Source: an uncultured Verrucomicrobia subdivision 3 bacterium (GTDB lineage Bacteria > Verrucomicrobiota > Verrucomicrobiia > Limisphaerales > UBA11358). Taken from it: a stretch of 60,359 nt of DNA. Below the pieces are notes generated by a model. It was not told the DNA's origin. It worked only from the letters and a program-made list of their open reading frames with translations, and searched no databases. Shown in pieces: positions 44,984 through 56,055 of the stretch. The translations under genes were made by a program, and so were the position numbers. The stretch is taken from the NCBI GenBank assembly GCA_903872345.1, contig CAIQKM010000193.1, forward strand, positions 1 to 60,359. Reading direction: 5' to 3'. Numbering within the stretch: the stretch's first letter is position 1; each line of letters opens with the position of its first letter.

Positions 44984-47124
44984 ATGAGTTCCACCACGGC
45001 CCATCCCGTTCCAGAACGTCTGCTCGCGGAGTTTCCCATCCCGGCCTACGAAGACTGGCGCAAGCTGGTTGAAGCCGAGCTGAAAGGCGCGCCGTTCGAC
45101 AAGAAGATGTTCACCGCCACGCCGGAGGGCATCACCCTGCACCCCATTTATCGGGCGGAGGACACCGCCGGTCTCGCCCACGTGAATTCGTGGCCCGGCT
45201 TTACGCCGTACGTGCGCGGCACCCGCGCCAGCGGGTACACGGGGGAACCGTGGGCCGTGGCCCAGGAAATCACCGCCACCACGCCGGAGGATTTCAATCA
45301 GGCGGCGCTCAATTCCATCAGCCGCGGGCTGAATGCGCTGAACATCGTCGTGGACCAGGCCACCCGCAACGGCCACGATCCGGACTCGGCCGGCCCGTCG
45401 GAAGTCGGCATCGGCGGTCTTTCCATCGCCAGTCTGGCGGATCTGGAACGCGCTCTCGCCGGCGTTGAACTGGGCAAAACCTTTTTGTACATCCGCACCG
45501 GCGCCTCCGCCCTGCCCTTTGCGGCCCTGCTGACCGGCCTCTGCTGGCGGCGGCAAAAACCCGTGACCGCCCTGCGCGGCTGCGTGGAAATGGATCCCCT
45601 CGGCGTGCTCGCCCACGAGGGCAAACTGCCGCAGTCGCTGGCCGGCGCCTACCGCGAAATGGCCGCGCTCACCAAATGGGCCGCCATTAACGCGCCCCAG
45701 CTTCAAACCATCTGCATCCACAGCCGGCCCTGGCACGATGCCGGGGCCAATGCCGTGGAGGAACTCGCCTTCACCCTGGCCACCGCCCTGGAATACTTCC
45801 GCGAAATGAACCAGCGCGGACTGGCGGTGGACACCGTCGCCGCCCAGACCCGGCTCTCCATCACGGTCGGCAGCCAGTTTTTCATGGAAATCGCCAAGCT
45901 CCGCGCCCTCCGCATGCTCTGGTCGCGCCTGGTGGCCAGCCTGGACGGCAGCGAGGTCGCGCAAAAGGCCACGCTCCACGTCCGCACGGCCCTGTGGAAC
46001 AAGACCGTCTGCGATCCGTACAACAATCTCCTCCGCACCACCGTTGAAGCCTTTGCCGGCGTCCTCGGCGGCGCGGACAGTTTGCAGGTCGGCGCCTTCG
46101 ATGAAACCATCCGCCCCGCCGACGACTTCAGCCGGCGCCTGGCCCGCAACACACAGATGATTTTGCAAAAGGAATGCCAGCTCACCGACGTGGTGGATCC
46201 CGCCGGCGGTTCCTGGTATGTGGAATCCCTCACGGCGGACCTCGCCCAGCGCGCCTGGAAACTCTTTCAGGAAGTGGAAAAACTTGGCGGCATGGCCGCC
46301 GCCCTGCGCGCCGGTTTCCCGCAGCAAAAAGCCGCCGCCAGCGCCCTCGAAAAAATCAAAGGGGTCACCCGCCGCCGCGATTCCATCGTCGGCGTCAACC
46401 AATACGCCAATCCCAAGGAAAAGCCGCTCGAAGTCCCGGCCGCCACGCCCGACGTGTTTCAAAAACGCCGGTCGCAACAGATCGCCGCCTATCGCATGAG
46501 CCTGGATGATGCGGACAACGCCGTCGTCCTGCGGGAACTGGCGCGCATGGTGGAAGCGGACGAAACCCAACTCTTTGTCAACGCCATCGCCGCCGCCGAA
46601 CGCGGCGCCACCCTGGGCGAACTCACCCGTTCGCTCCGCATTCGCGATGCCGCCCCGGAGGTCATCACGCCCGTCTGTCTCACCCGCGCCGCCGCGCCCA
46701 TCGAAGGTTTGCGGGCGGCCATGAACCGCCAGCCGCAACGCGCCAAGGTTTTCCTGTGCAACATGGGTTCGCTCAAGGAACACAAGGCCCGCGCGGATTT
46801 CTCCCGCGGCTTCTTCAGCGTCGGCGGCTTCGACGTCGCGTCCCCGGCCGGTTTCAAGACGCCGCAGGACGCCGCCGCCGCCTTCGGCAAATCCGGCGCC
46901 CGGGTCGCCGTCATCTGCTCCACGGATGACAACTATCCCACCCTGGTCCCCACGCTCGTGCCGCTGCTCCATGCGGCCGTGCCCGAAGTCATCGTCGTGC
47001 TCGCCGGTTATCCGACCGACCATATTGCGGCGCTCAAAGCGGCCGGCGTGGATGAATTCATCCATATCCGGGCCGACGTGCTCGAAACCTTGCGGCTCAT
47101 TCAACTTCAACTCGGCATTTCCTG

Positions 47125-47125
<1 letters not shown>
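44984..47125 (+). CDS. mutA: Methylmalonyl-CoA mutase small subunit
   Basis: The 713-residue non-catalytic subunit pairs with MutB in the B12-dependent interconversion of succinyl-CoA and methylmalonyl-CoA. It has the mutase barrel fold (AGLAHVNSWPGFTPYVRG near 65, VVDPAGGSWYVESLTADLAQ near 405) and a degenerate B12-like C-terminal domain that lacks the D-x-H-x-x-G motif. The residues that hold the substrate in the large subunit are not conserved, as expected. The stop TGA (47123-47125) shares one base with the mutB ATG, an arrangement for coupled translation and equal dosage of the two subunits. Confidence 0.93.
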
Positions 47126-49304
<2,179 letters not shown>

Positions 49305-49305
<1 letters not shown>

Positions 49306-50420
49306 TGAATGGACTCGCCCAACGGACTGTTGCCAGCCGCCCGACGCGAGTCCCCCGGCGCCCGCAGGGGCGCACTTGGAAAATGAGTCTCAACCCGCCA
49401 ACCCCGCGCACACCCTCGGTGGCCGACCTGACCGCCGGGGTGCTGGCGGGCAACCGTGCCATGCTGGCCCGGGCGATTACGCTGGTGGAAAGCCGGCAAC
49501 CCCGGCACGAGGCGGCGGCGCAGGAATTGTTGCGCGAATTGCTGCCGCATACCGGCAAGGCCCGGCGCGTGGGCATTACCGGCTCGCCCGGCGTGGGCAA
49601 GAGCACCTTCATTGAAACCTTCGGCTGCCAGCTCGTGGAAAAAGGTCATCGCGTGGCCGTCCTGACCATTGATCCCTCCAGCGCGCGCAGTCACGGGAGC
49701 ATTCTCGGGGACAAGACGCGCATGGAAAAACTCTGCGTCTCGCCCAACGCCTTCATCCGCCCCTCGCCCTCCGGCGAACACCTCGGCGGCGTGGCCCGGC
49801 GCACCCGCGAAACCATGTTGCTTTGCGAAGCCGCCGGCTTCGATGTCGTCATCGTCGAAAGCGTCGGCGTCGGGCAGACCGAAATCGCCCTGCGCTCCAT
49901 GGTGGATTTTTTCCTGCTGCTGCTGCTCCCCGGCGGCGGCGACGAATTGCAGGGCATCAAAAAAGGCATCGTCGAAATGGCCGACCTCGTGGCCATCAAC
50001 AAGGCCGACGGCGACAACCGCCTCCGCGCCGACCTGACCCGCCAGGAACAGGCCTCCGCGCTGCATTACCTGCAACCAGCCACGCCCGAGTGGACCACCG
50101 CCGCCATCCTTTGCGCCGGTCTGAGCGGCATGGGCGTGCCGGAAATCTGGCAGCAAATCGAAGCGTTTTACCAAAAGCTTGAACCGCGCGGCATCATCGC
50201 CGACCGCCGCCAGCAGCAATCGCTCGCCTGGATGACCGACCTCATTGAAGAGGAATTGAAGGACCGCTTTTACAGCGATCCCCGGGTGATCGCCCAACTG
50301 GACGCCACCCGCCGGGCCCTGCTCGCCGGGGAAACCACCGTCGTCCTCGCCGCCCGCAAACTGCTGGACGCCGCGGCGTCTCCGGCCAACCCGCTTTCTC
50401 CGGACACAACTAATAATTGA
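49305..50420 (+). CDS. meaB: MeaB-type GTPase, mutase chaperone
   Basis: MeaB (ArgK family) protects and reloads methylmalonyl-CoA mutase with adenosylcobalamin. The 371-residue product has Walker A ITGSPGVGKSTFIE near residue 92, switch regions in VLTIDPSSARSHGSILGDK and VIVESVGVGQTE, and the guanine motif NKADGDNR near 230. C-terminal dimerisation helices follow. The ATG at 49305 overlaps the mutB stop (TGATG) and gives a 26-residue basic extension. The ATG at 49383 (MSLNPPTP) would give the usual family N-terminus. I kept the coupled start, but the shorter form is plausible. Confidence 0.93.
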
Positions 50421-50427
50421 AACCTTT

Positions 50428-50847
50428 ATGATCAATAAAATCGACCACTTGGGCATCGCGGTAAAATCGCTCGACGAAGCCATCCCCTATTACGAAAAGG
50501 CGCTCGGCCTGAAATGCGAACATCGCGAGGAGGTCCCCTCGCAGAAGGTTCGCACCGCGTTTTTTCATTGCGGCGAGGTACACATTGAATTGCTCGAACC
50601 CACCAGCCCGGACAGCCCGATCGCCAAATTTCTGGAAAAAAATCCGGCCGGCGGCATCCATCACATCGCTTTTGGCACCGACAACATCACCGCCCAGCTC
50701 AAGCAGGCGGCCGACGCCGGCGTGAAGCTGATTCACGAAGTTCCCTTTGACGGCGCCGGCGGCAAGCTCGTCGCCTTCCTGCATCCCAAATCCACCTTCG
50801 GCGTGCTCACCGAACTCTGCGCCCCCAAAGCCGGCGCGACCCATTAA
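50428..50847 (+). CDS. mce: Methylmalonyl-CoA epimerase
   Basis: The 139-residue glyoxalase-fold enzyme converts (R)- and (S)-methylmalonyl-CoA, linking the mutase product to the carboxyltransferase substrate. The metal ligands are visible: His in KIDHLGIAVKSLDEAIPYYE near residue 7, His in GGIHHIAFGTDNI near 77 and Glu in GVLTELCAP near 129. The length and two-repeat fold are canonical. It starts 7 bp after meaB with a T-rich leader and no Shine-Dalgarno. Confidence 0.95.
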   Translation: MINKIDHLGIAVKSLDEAIPYYEKALGLKCEHREEVPSQKVRTAFFHCGEVHIELLEPTSPDSPIAKFLEKNPAGGIHHIAFGTDNITAQLKQAADAGVKLIHEVPFDGAGGKLVAFLHPKSTFGVLTELCAPKAGATH

Positions 50848-50865
50848 CCCTATACCGAACATATT

Positions 50866-52419
50866 ATGGCCATAAAAAAACACTATCTGGACGAACTCGA
50901 AAAACGCCGGGCGGCGGCGATCGTTGGCGGCGGCGAGGACAAACTCGAAGCCCGCCGCAAGAAGGGCATTTTCACCGCCCGCGACCGGATCGCGGAACTC
51001 TTCACCGCCGGCAGCTTCCAGGAATGGGGCATGCACGCGGATCATGACTGCTCCCACTTTGGCCTCGAAGACAAGGTGTTTCTGACCGACGGCGTGGTGA
51101 CCGGCATCGGCACCATGGAAGGCCGCACCATTGCCGCCTTCAGCCAGGACTTCACCGTCTGCGGCGGCTCGCTCGGCCGCATTCATGCCAAGAAAATCTG
51201 CAACCTCATGGATTACGCCCTCAAGGTCGGCTGCCCCGTGGTGGCCTTCAATGATTCCGGCGGGGCGCGCATTCAGGAAGGCGACGATTCCCTGAGCGGC
51301 TACGGCCAGGTGTTTTTCCGGAACGTGCTCGTCTCCGGCGTCGTCCCCCAGATCGCCGTCATCGCCGGGCCCTGCGCCGGCGGCGCGGCCTATTCACCCG
51401 CGCTGATGGACTTCATCATCATGGTGAAAGGCTCGTCGCAGATGTTCATCTGCGGACCCGAAGTCATTCAGGCCGTCACCGGCCAGAAATGTACGATGGA
51501 TGAAATCGGCAGCCCGCTGGCCCACGCCAGTGTGAGCGGCAACATTCATTTCGTGGCCGAAAACGACGCCGACGCCGTGCGCCTGGTGAAAAAGTTGCTC
51601 TCTTTCCTCCCCTCCAACAACGTAATGGACCCGCCGCACCAATTTCCGGCGCAAATGGATTTGTCACCCGACCTGGAACTGGAGAAACTGGTGCCCGAGA
51701 CGGCCAAAGAGCCGATGGACGTGCTAAAAGTGATCCTCCGCATCGTGGACCAGGGCGATTTCCTGGAAGTGCAGAAAGACTGGGCGAAAAATATCGTCGT
51801 GGGCTTTGCGCGCATCCAAGGGATGGTCACCGGCATCATCGCCAACCAGCCCGCCGTCAAGGCCGGCACGCTGGACATTGACTCCGCCGACAAGGCCGCG
51901 CGGTTCATCCGTTTCTGCAACGTCTTCAACATCCCGCTCGTCACCCTCGTGGACGTGCCCGGCTTCATGCCCGGTGTGGCCCAGGAACGCGGCGGCATCA
52001 TCCGTCACGGCGCGAAAATGCTCTTCGCCTACGCCGCCGCCACGGTTCCGAAAATCACCATCATCCTGCGCAAGGCCTACGGCGGCGCCTACCTCGCCAT
52101 GTGCAGTTCGGACATGGGCGCGGATGTCGTCTATGCCTGGCCCACCGCCGAAATCGCCGTCATGGGCGCCGAAGGCGCGGTCAAGGTGCTCTTCCGGCGC
52201 GAAATCACCGGCGCCAAGGATCCCAAGGCCAAGGAAGCCGAGCTCGTGGCCGATTACCGGGAGAAATTCTGCTCCCCCTACGAAGCCGCCAAAAAGGCGA
52301 TGATCACCGATGTCATCCGCCCCAGCGAAACCCGCGCCACCATCGCCATGGCCCTGCGCAGCACGCTCTCCAAGCGCGAAACCCGGCCCGCGAAGAAACA
52401 CGGCACCATCCCGCTGTAA
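50866..52419 (+). CDS. Methylmalonyl-CoA carboxyltransferase, 12S/MmdA type
   Basis: The 517-residue product is an acyl-CoA carboxyltransferase that moves the carboxyl group between methylmalonyl-CoA and biotin. It has two crotonase-like halves. The N-terminal half has FTARDRIAELFTAGSFQEWG near 28 and a DSGGARIQEGDDSLSGYGQV oxyanion segment near 128. The C-terminal half has VPGFMPGVAQERGGIIRHGA near 365 and KAYGGAYLAMCSSDMGADV near 402. The same family includes propionyl-CoA carboxylase beta. I favour the transcarboxylase or decarboxylase role because no biotin carboxylase gene is present, while a 5S-type partner and a free biotin carrier are. The gene is 18 bp from the mce gene. Confidence 0.92.
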   Translation: MAIKKHYLDELEKRRAAAIVGGGEDKLEARRKKGIFTARDRIAELFTAGSFQEWGMHADHDCSHFGLEDKVFLTDGVVTGIGTMEGRTIAAFSQDFTVCGGSLGRIHAKKICNLMDYALKVGCPVVAFNDSGGARIQEGDDSLSGYGQVFFRNVLVSGVVPQIAVIAGPCAGGAAYSPALMDFIIMVKGSSQMFICGPEVIQAVTGQKCTMDEIGSPLAHASVSGNIHFVAENDADAVRLVKKLLSFLPSNNVMDPPHQFPAQMDLSPDLELEKLVPETAKEPMDVLKVILRIVDQGDFLEVQKDWAKNIVVGFARIQGMVTGIIANQPAVKAGTLDIDSADKAARFIRFCNVFNIPLVTLVDVPGFMPGVAQERGGIIRHGAKMLFAYAAATVPKITIILRKAYGGAYLAMCSSDMGADVVYAWPTAEIAVMGAEGAVKVLFRREITGAKDPKAKEAELVADYREKFCSPYEAAKKAMITDVIRPSETRATIAMALRSTLSKRETRPAKKHGTIPL

Positions 52420-52439
52420 CCTCGCTCTAAAATATCATT

Positions 52440-52829
52440 ATGAGCCAGCCCATCACCGCCGATCTATCCGCCGCCGAGTCTCAACTCGGCCGGGCGCTCG
52501 CCTTCATCTACCGGGGGTTAAACCGGCTGGATGATCCCGCCCGCGCCGGCGAAGTGCAGACTGCGCTGTCCAACGCCATCGCCGCCCTTGAGGCTGCGCG
52601 CGCCGCCCATGGCGGCACCCGCGCCCCCGCCCCCTTCGGCACCCAATCCGTCGCCACCGCCGTGTCTCCGGAGATCGCCGCCGTCATTGCGGCCGCCGTT
52701 GCCGTCATCATCGACCGCCCCCACCGGCTGGTCGCCGTCCAACCCGTCACGGCTCCCGTCGTGCCGCACCTTAACGTCTGGGCCTACGAGGGACGCACCC
52801 AGATTTTCATGTCCCATAAAGTCCGCTAA
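52440..52829 (+). CDS. Small Ala-rich subunit of the carboxyltransferase complex (inferred)
   Basis: I do not recognise this 129-residue product as a named family. A helical N-terminal half (SAAESQLGRALAFIYRGLNR) is followed by an Ala-rich stretch (SPEIAAVIAAAVAVIIDRPH) and a C-terminal tail with WAYEGRTQIFMSHKVR. The tail's pattern, Ala-rich helix, Arg, Val-x-x-Val, then W-x-x-x-G-R and M, is like the C-terminus of small gamma/delta subunits of oxaloacetate and methylmalonyl-CoA decarboxylases. Unlike those, it has no clear N-terminal membrane helix. Sitting between the 12S and 1.3S genes with 18-20 bp gaps, it is likely an accessory or assembly subunit. Confidence 0.6.
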   Translation: MSQPITADLSAAESQLGRALAFIYRGLNRLDDPARAGEVQTALSNAIAALEAARAAHGGTRAPAPFGTQSVATAVSPEIAAVIAAAVAVIIDRPHRLVAVQPVTAPVVPHLNVWAYEGRTQIFMSHKVR

Positions 52830-52847
52830 ACCACCATAATCAATCAC

Positions 52848-53279
52848 ATGATCAAACGACTTCGCGTAACTGTGGATGGCCAATCCTACGACGTCACCGT
52901 CGAACTGGATGACGCCGGTGCCGCTCCGGCCCCGGCGATCGCCGCGCCCGCGGCGGCCCCCGCCACTCCCGCCCCGGCACCCGCCGCGACGGCTGCTCCC
53001 ACTCCTGCACCCGCCCCGGCCCCGGCCCCATCAGCCGCGCCGGCCGCCGCCAGCGGACCCGCCGGCCCCGGTGATGTCCCCAGCCCCCTGGCCGGACGCG
53101 TCACCGCCGTCGTCGTGGCCGCCGGCCAGGACGTCAAGGAAGGCGACCACCTCCTCACCCTCGAGGCGATGAAGATGAACACCTTCGTCTTCGCCCCGCG
53201 CTCCGGCAAAGTCACCGCCCTCCTCACCGAGGTCGGCGCCGCCGTGGACGAAGGTCAGGTGCTCGCCAAGATTGGCTGA
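52848..53279 (+). CDS. Biotin carboxyl carrier protein, 1.3S type
   Basis: The 143-residue product carries biotin on Lys109 in the canonical LEAMKMNTF motif. The first strand (MIKRLRVTVDGQSYDVTVEL) is followed by an Ala/Pro linker of about 50 residues and the biotinyl domain (PSPLAGRVTAVVVAAGQDV to the end). The same N-terminal strand and linker pattern appears at the end of the 5S-type protein, which lacks the biotinyl part. It is the swinging arm linking the 12S and 5S active sites. A REP-like hairpin pair separates it from birA downstream. Confidence 0.93.
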   Translation: MIKRLRVTVDGQSYDVTVELDDAGAAPAPAIAAPAAAPATPAPAPAATAAPTPAPAPAPAPSAAPAAASGPAGPGDVPSPLAGRVTAVVVAAGQDVKEGDHLLTLEAMKMNTFVFAPRSGKVTALLTEVGAAVDEGQVLAKIG

Positions 53280-53339
53280 TATGACCGGCCTGCCACATTG
53301 TTATCCGGCTGAACCGGCGGCCCGTGGTCACCGCTCGGC

Positions 53340-53448
53340 CGGAGCGCGCCCGTCCCCGGGCGCTGCAATGTTCAAGCAACCAAGCCGTCTCGCCTGCAAA
53401 AACTCTCGGGTCAATCACGTTGCTGCGCCCGAGGACGGGCGCGCTCCG
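53340..53448. repeat. Divergent pair of REP-like hairpins between BCCP and birA
   Basis: On the minus strand GCGCCCG-ggga-CGGGCGC (53363-53346) is followed by GCTCCG (53345-53340). On the plus strand GCGCCCG-agga-CGGGCGC (53425-53442) is followed by GCTCCG (53443-53448). The two copies form a near-perfect inverted repeat of 24-bp arms with 61 bp between, and the GCTCCG ends point outward, exactly as in the pair at 5.4 kb. In RNA it could fold into one long hairpin, so it may also attenuate transcription inside the cluster. Confidence 0.8.
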
Positions 53449-53456
53449 CTTAACTT

Positions 53457-54224
53457 ATGAACCTCTCCACCCTGCCGACCGCCGCGAGCATTGCCAAGGT
53501 CAGTCACCTGGGCCATTGGACGCTGCGCGAGTATGCGGAGGTGGACTCCACCAACTACGTCGCCGGACGCCTGCCCGCCTGGTCAGCCGTCCGCGCCGAC
53601 ACCCAATCCGCCGGGCGCGGCCGTTTCCAACGCTCCTGGGTCTCCGATGCCGGCGGCCTCTGGCTCTCCGCCGTCGTGCCCGCCACCGGCAACAAGGCCA
53701 GCTGGCAGGTCATGCCCCTGGTTGCGGGACTCGCCGTCATTGAAACCCTGAAATCCTTCGGTGTCACCAACACCCATTTGCGCTGGCCCAATGATATTAT
53801 GGTGGGCGACAAAAAACTCGCCGGCCTGCTGCTGGACACGTTCACGCCGAATCTGGCCGTCATCGGCCTTGGCATCAACGTCACCAACCAGCCCGCTGCG
53901 CAGGATGCCGCCCTCTCGGCCACCGCCACCCGGCTCGCCGATTTTTTAAATCCGGCGCCCACGCTTGGCATCCTCACCGTGGCGATCCTTTCCAGTTTGC
54001 ACACCACCATGAATGAACTGGCCGACCGGGGCTTCGCCGCCCTGCGTCCCCGCATCAACCAGCTCTGGGGCGGCACGCCCCGGGTGAAGGTGGATCTGGA
54101 CCACGGCCAGCGCGAAGGCGTTTTTACCGGCGTGGACGACCTCGGCCGGCTCCTGCTCCGCGAAGACTCCGGCCAGGCAACCGCGCTCGCCACCCATGAG
54201 GTGAAGCTGCTGCGCGAACTCTGA
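53457..54224 (+). CDS. birA: Biotin-protein ligase (BirA type, no DNA-binding domain)
   Basis: The 255-residue enzyme attaches biotin to the carrier lysine. Catalytic landmarks are TQSAGRGRFQRSWVSDAGG near residue 43 (the GRGRxxR biotinoyl-AMP loop), LRWPNDIMVGDKKLAGLLLD near 107 and VIGLGINVTNQP near 137. A small C-terminal domain covers about 205-250. There is no N-terminal helix-turn-helix, so it is a group I ligase without repressor function. Its place right after the carrier gene, and before the CoA-transferase, suggests it serves this complex. It is 8 bp past a hairpin pair, so expression may be modulated. Confidence 0.9.
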   Translation: MNLSTLPTAASIAKVSHLGHWTLREYAEVDSTNYVAGRLPAWSAVRADTQSAGRGRFQRSWVSDAGGLWLSAVVPATGNKASWQVMPLVAGLAVIETLKSFGVTNTHLRWPNDIMVGDKKLAGLLLDTFTPNLAVIGLGINVTNQPAAQDAALSATATRLADFLNPAPTLGILTVAILSSLHTTMNELADRGFAALRPRINQLWGGTPRVKVDLDHGQREGVFTGVDDLGRLLLREDSGQATALATHEVKLLREL

Positions 54225-54262
54225 TTTTTTCCATCCATTAAATTTCCCCTTTTAAACTCTAT

Positions 54263-55762
54263 ATGAATTCCTATTGTAAAATGTCGGCCGCCGAAGCGGC
54301 GGAACTCGTTCAAAACGGTCAAACCGTGGCCTTCAGCGGCTTTACCCCCGCCGGCGCGCCCAAGGACATCCCCAAGGCGATTGGCGAACGCGCCAAACGC
54401 ATTCATGCCGAGGGCCTGCCCTTCCAGATCGGCGTCATTACCGGCGCCTCCACCGGCAAATCCCTCGACGGCTCCCTCGCCCTCGCCGACGCCGTCAAAT
54501 TCCGCACCCCCTACCAGTCCGACCCCAATCTCCGCAAAAGCATCAACGAAGGCCGCACCCAGTTCTTCGACATGCATCTTTCCATGGCCCCGCAGAATGT
54601 CCGCTACGGCTTTCTCGGACCGGTGAATTATGCCGTCATCGAAGCCTGCGACATCAGCGACACCGGCGAAATCACCCTTACCTCCTCCGTCGGCGCCGCG
54701 CCCACCTACGCCAATGTCGCCGATAAAATCATTATCGAACTGAACGCCTTTCATCCCCCCATGCTGCGCGGCATGCACGACATCTTTGAGCCCCAGGATC
54801 CGCCCTACCGCAATCCCCTGCCGCTGTTCCGTCCGTCCGACCGCATCGGCTCCCCCGTCATCAAGGTGGACCCCAAGAAAATCGTCGGCGTCGTCCCCAC
54901 CAATGCCGCCGATGAAACCGGTTCCTTCAGCGAATCGAATCCCACCACCTTGCAAATCGGCCAGAACGTCGCCGATTTTCTCGCCACCGAACTCAAGCGC
55001 GGCCTCATTCCCAAATCCTTTCTCCCCATCCAGTCCGGCGTCGGCGACACCGCCAACGCCGTGCTCAAGGCCATGGGCGACAACGCCGGCATCCCCGTTT
55101 TTGAGATGTACACCGAAGTCATCCAGGACGCCGTCGTGGACCTCATGCGCTCCGGCAAAGTCCGGTTCGCCAGCGGCTGCTCCCTCACCGTCACCAACGC
55201 CGTGCTGAAGAACATCTACGCCAACTTTGAATTCTTCCAATCCAAGTTCGTGCTCCGGCCGCAGGAAATCAGCAACAGCCCCGAAATCGTCCGTCGCCTC
55301 GGCATCATCGCCATCAACACCGCCATCGAGGTGGACATCACCGGCAACGTCAACAGCACCCATGTGCTCGGCCGCAGCATGATGAACGGTATCGGCGGCT
55401 CCGGCGATTTCGCCCGCAACGCCTTCCTCTCCATCTTCACCTGTCCCTCCACCGCGAAGGACGGCAAGATCAGCACCATCGTCCCGCTCGTCAGCCACAT
55501 GGACCACAGCGAACACTCCGTCCAAATCATCATCACCGAACAAGGCGTCGCCGACCTCCGCGGCAAGAGCCCGCAACAGCGCGCCCAGACCATCATCAAT
55601 AACTGCGTCCACCCCGACTTCCGCGGCGTCCTGCGCGACTACGTGAAAATGGCCGGCACCGGCCATTCCCCGCAAACCCTCAGCGCCGCCTTCGGCATGC
55701 ACCTCCAGTTTGCCAAAACCGGCTCAATGCAGGGGATTAATTGGGCGGATTACAAGGTTTGA
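54263..55762 (+). CDS. Succinyl-CoA:acetate/propionate CoA-transferase family
   Basis: The 499-residue product belongs to the acetyl-CoA hydrolase/transferase family that includes Cat1, AarC and ScpC. It has GQTVAFSGFTPAGAPKDIPK near residue 19 and GASTGKSLDGSLALADAVKF near 60. SCSLTVTN-type and NSTHVLGRSMMNGIGGSGDF segments lie near 305 and 370, and ITEQGVADLRGKSPQQRAQT lies near 420. These are the usual landmarks of CoA transferases using a Glu-CoA intermediate. In this context it most likely moves CoA from propionyl-CoA to succinate, closing the propionate cycle. Acetate as acceptor is the alternative. It is the last gene of the cluster. Confidence 0.9.
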   Translation: MNSYCKMSAAEAAELVQNGQTVAFSGFTPAGAPKDIPKAIGERAKRIHAEGLPFQIGVITGASTGKSLDGSLALADAVKFRTPYQSDPNLRKSINEGRTQFFDMHLSMAPQNVRYGFLGPVNYAVIEACDISDTGEITLTSSVGAAPTYANVADKIIIELNAFHPPMLRGMHDIFEPQDPPYRNPLPLFRPSDRIGSPVIKVDPKKIVGVVPTNAADETGSFSESNPTTLQIGQNVADFLATELKRGLIPKSFLPIQSGVGDTANAVLKAMGDNAGIPVFEMYTEVIQDAVVDLMRSGKVRFASGCSLTVTNAVLKNIYANFEFFQSKFVLRPQEISNSPEIVRRLGIIAINTAIEVDITGNVNSTHVLGRSMMNGIGGSGDFARNAFLSIFTCPSTAKDGKISTIVPLVSHMDHSEHSVQIIITEQGVADLRGKSPQQRAQTIINNCVHPDFRGVLRDYVKMAGTGHSPQTLSAAFGMHLQFAKTGSMQGINWADYKV

Positions 55763-55765
55763 ACG

Positions 55766-55851
55766 GGATGTTGGATGTTCCCCCAATTTTCCATCCCCCC
55801 CTCGCCCTGCCCGGCGCCGGGGGGCGCCACCGGACACAGTGACCGGTGGCG
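55766..55851. repeat. GT-rich dispersed repeat and hairpin after the CoA-transferase
   Basis: GGGATGTTGGATGTTCCC at 55766-55783 continues as CCAATTTTCC and is the second copy of the motif seen at 25.1 and 60.2 kb. At 55825-55851 CGCCACCGG and CCGGTGGCG form a 9-bp stem without a T-tract, a possible weak terminator for the cluster. The rest of the gap 55852-56055 shows no gene. Confidence 0.6.
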
Positions 55852-56055
55852 TCAGTCTTCCTGACAACGCCCACCATCGCCGGTGAATTCCCACTTTCCC
55901 CTTGAGCCGCACTGCGGGCGCCAATAACCTGCTGCCACACCGGGATCTTCACGCCGCCTGACGAACCGTTCTCAGAAGACGGTCAATCATGTGTGGGTGA
56001 TTCGACGGTGCAGACGACCAACCTGCACACCCGGGCGCGGATTCCCGAATATCTT

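Noticed and set aside
44810..47110. A 766-codon minus-strand frame opposite mutA
   Set aside because: Shadow frame in GC-rich DNA; the + strand carries an unmistakable mutase subunit coupled to mutB.
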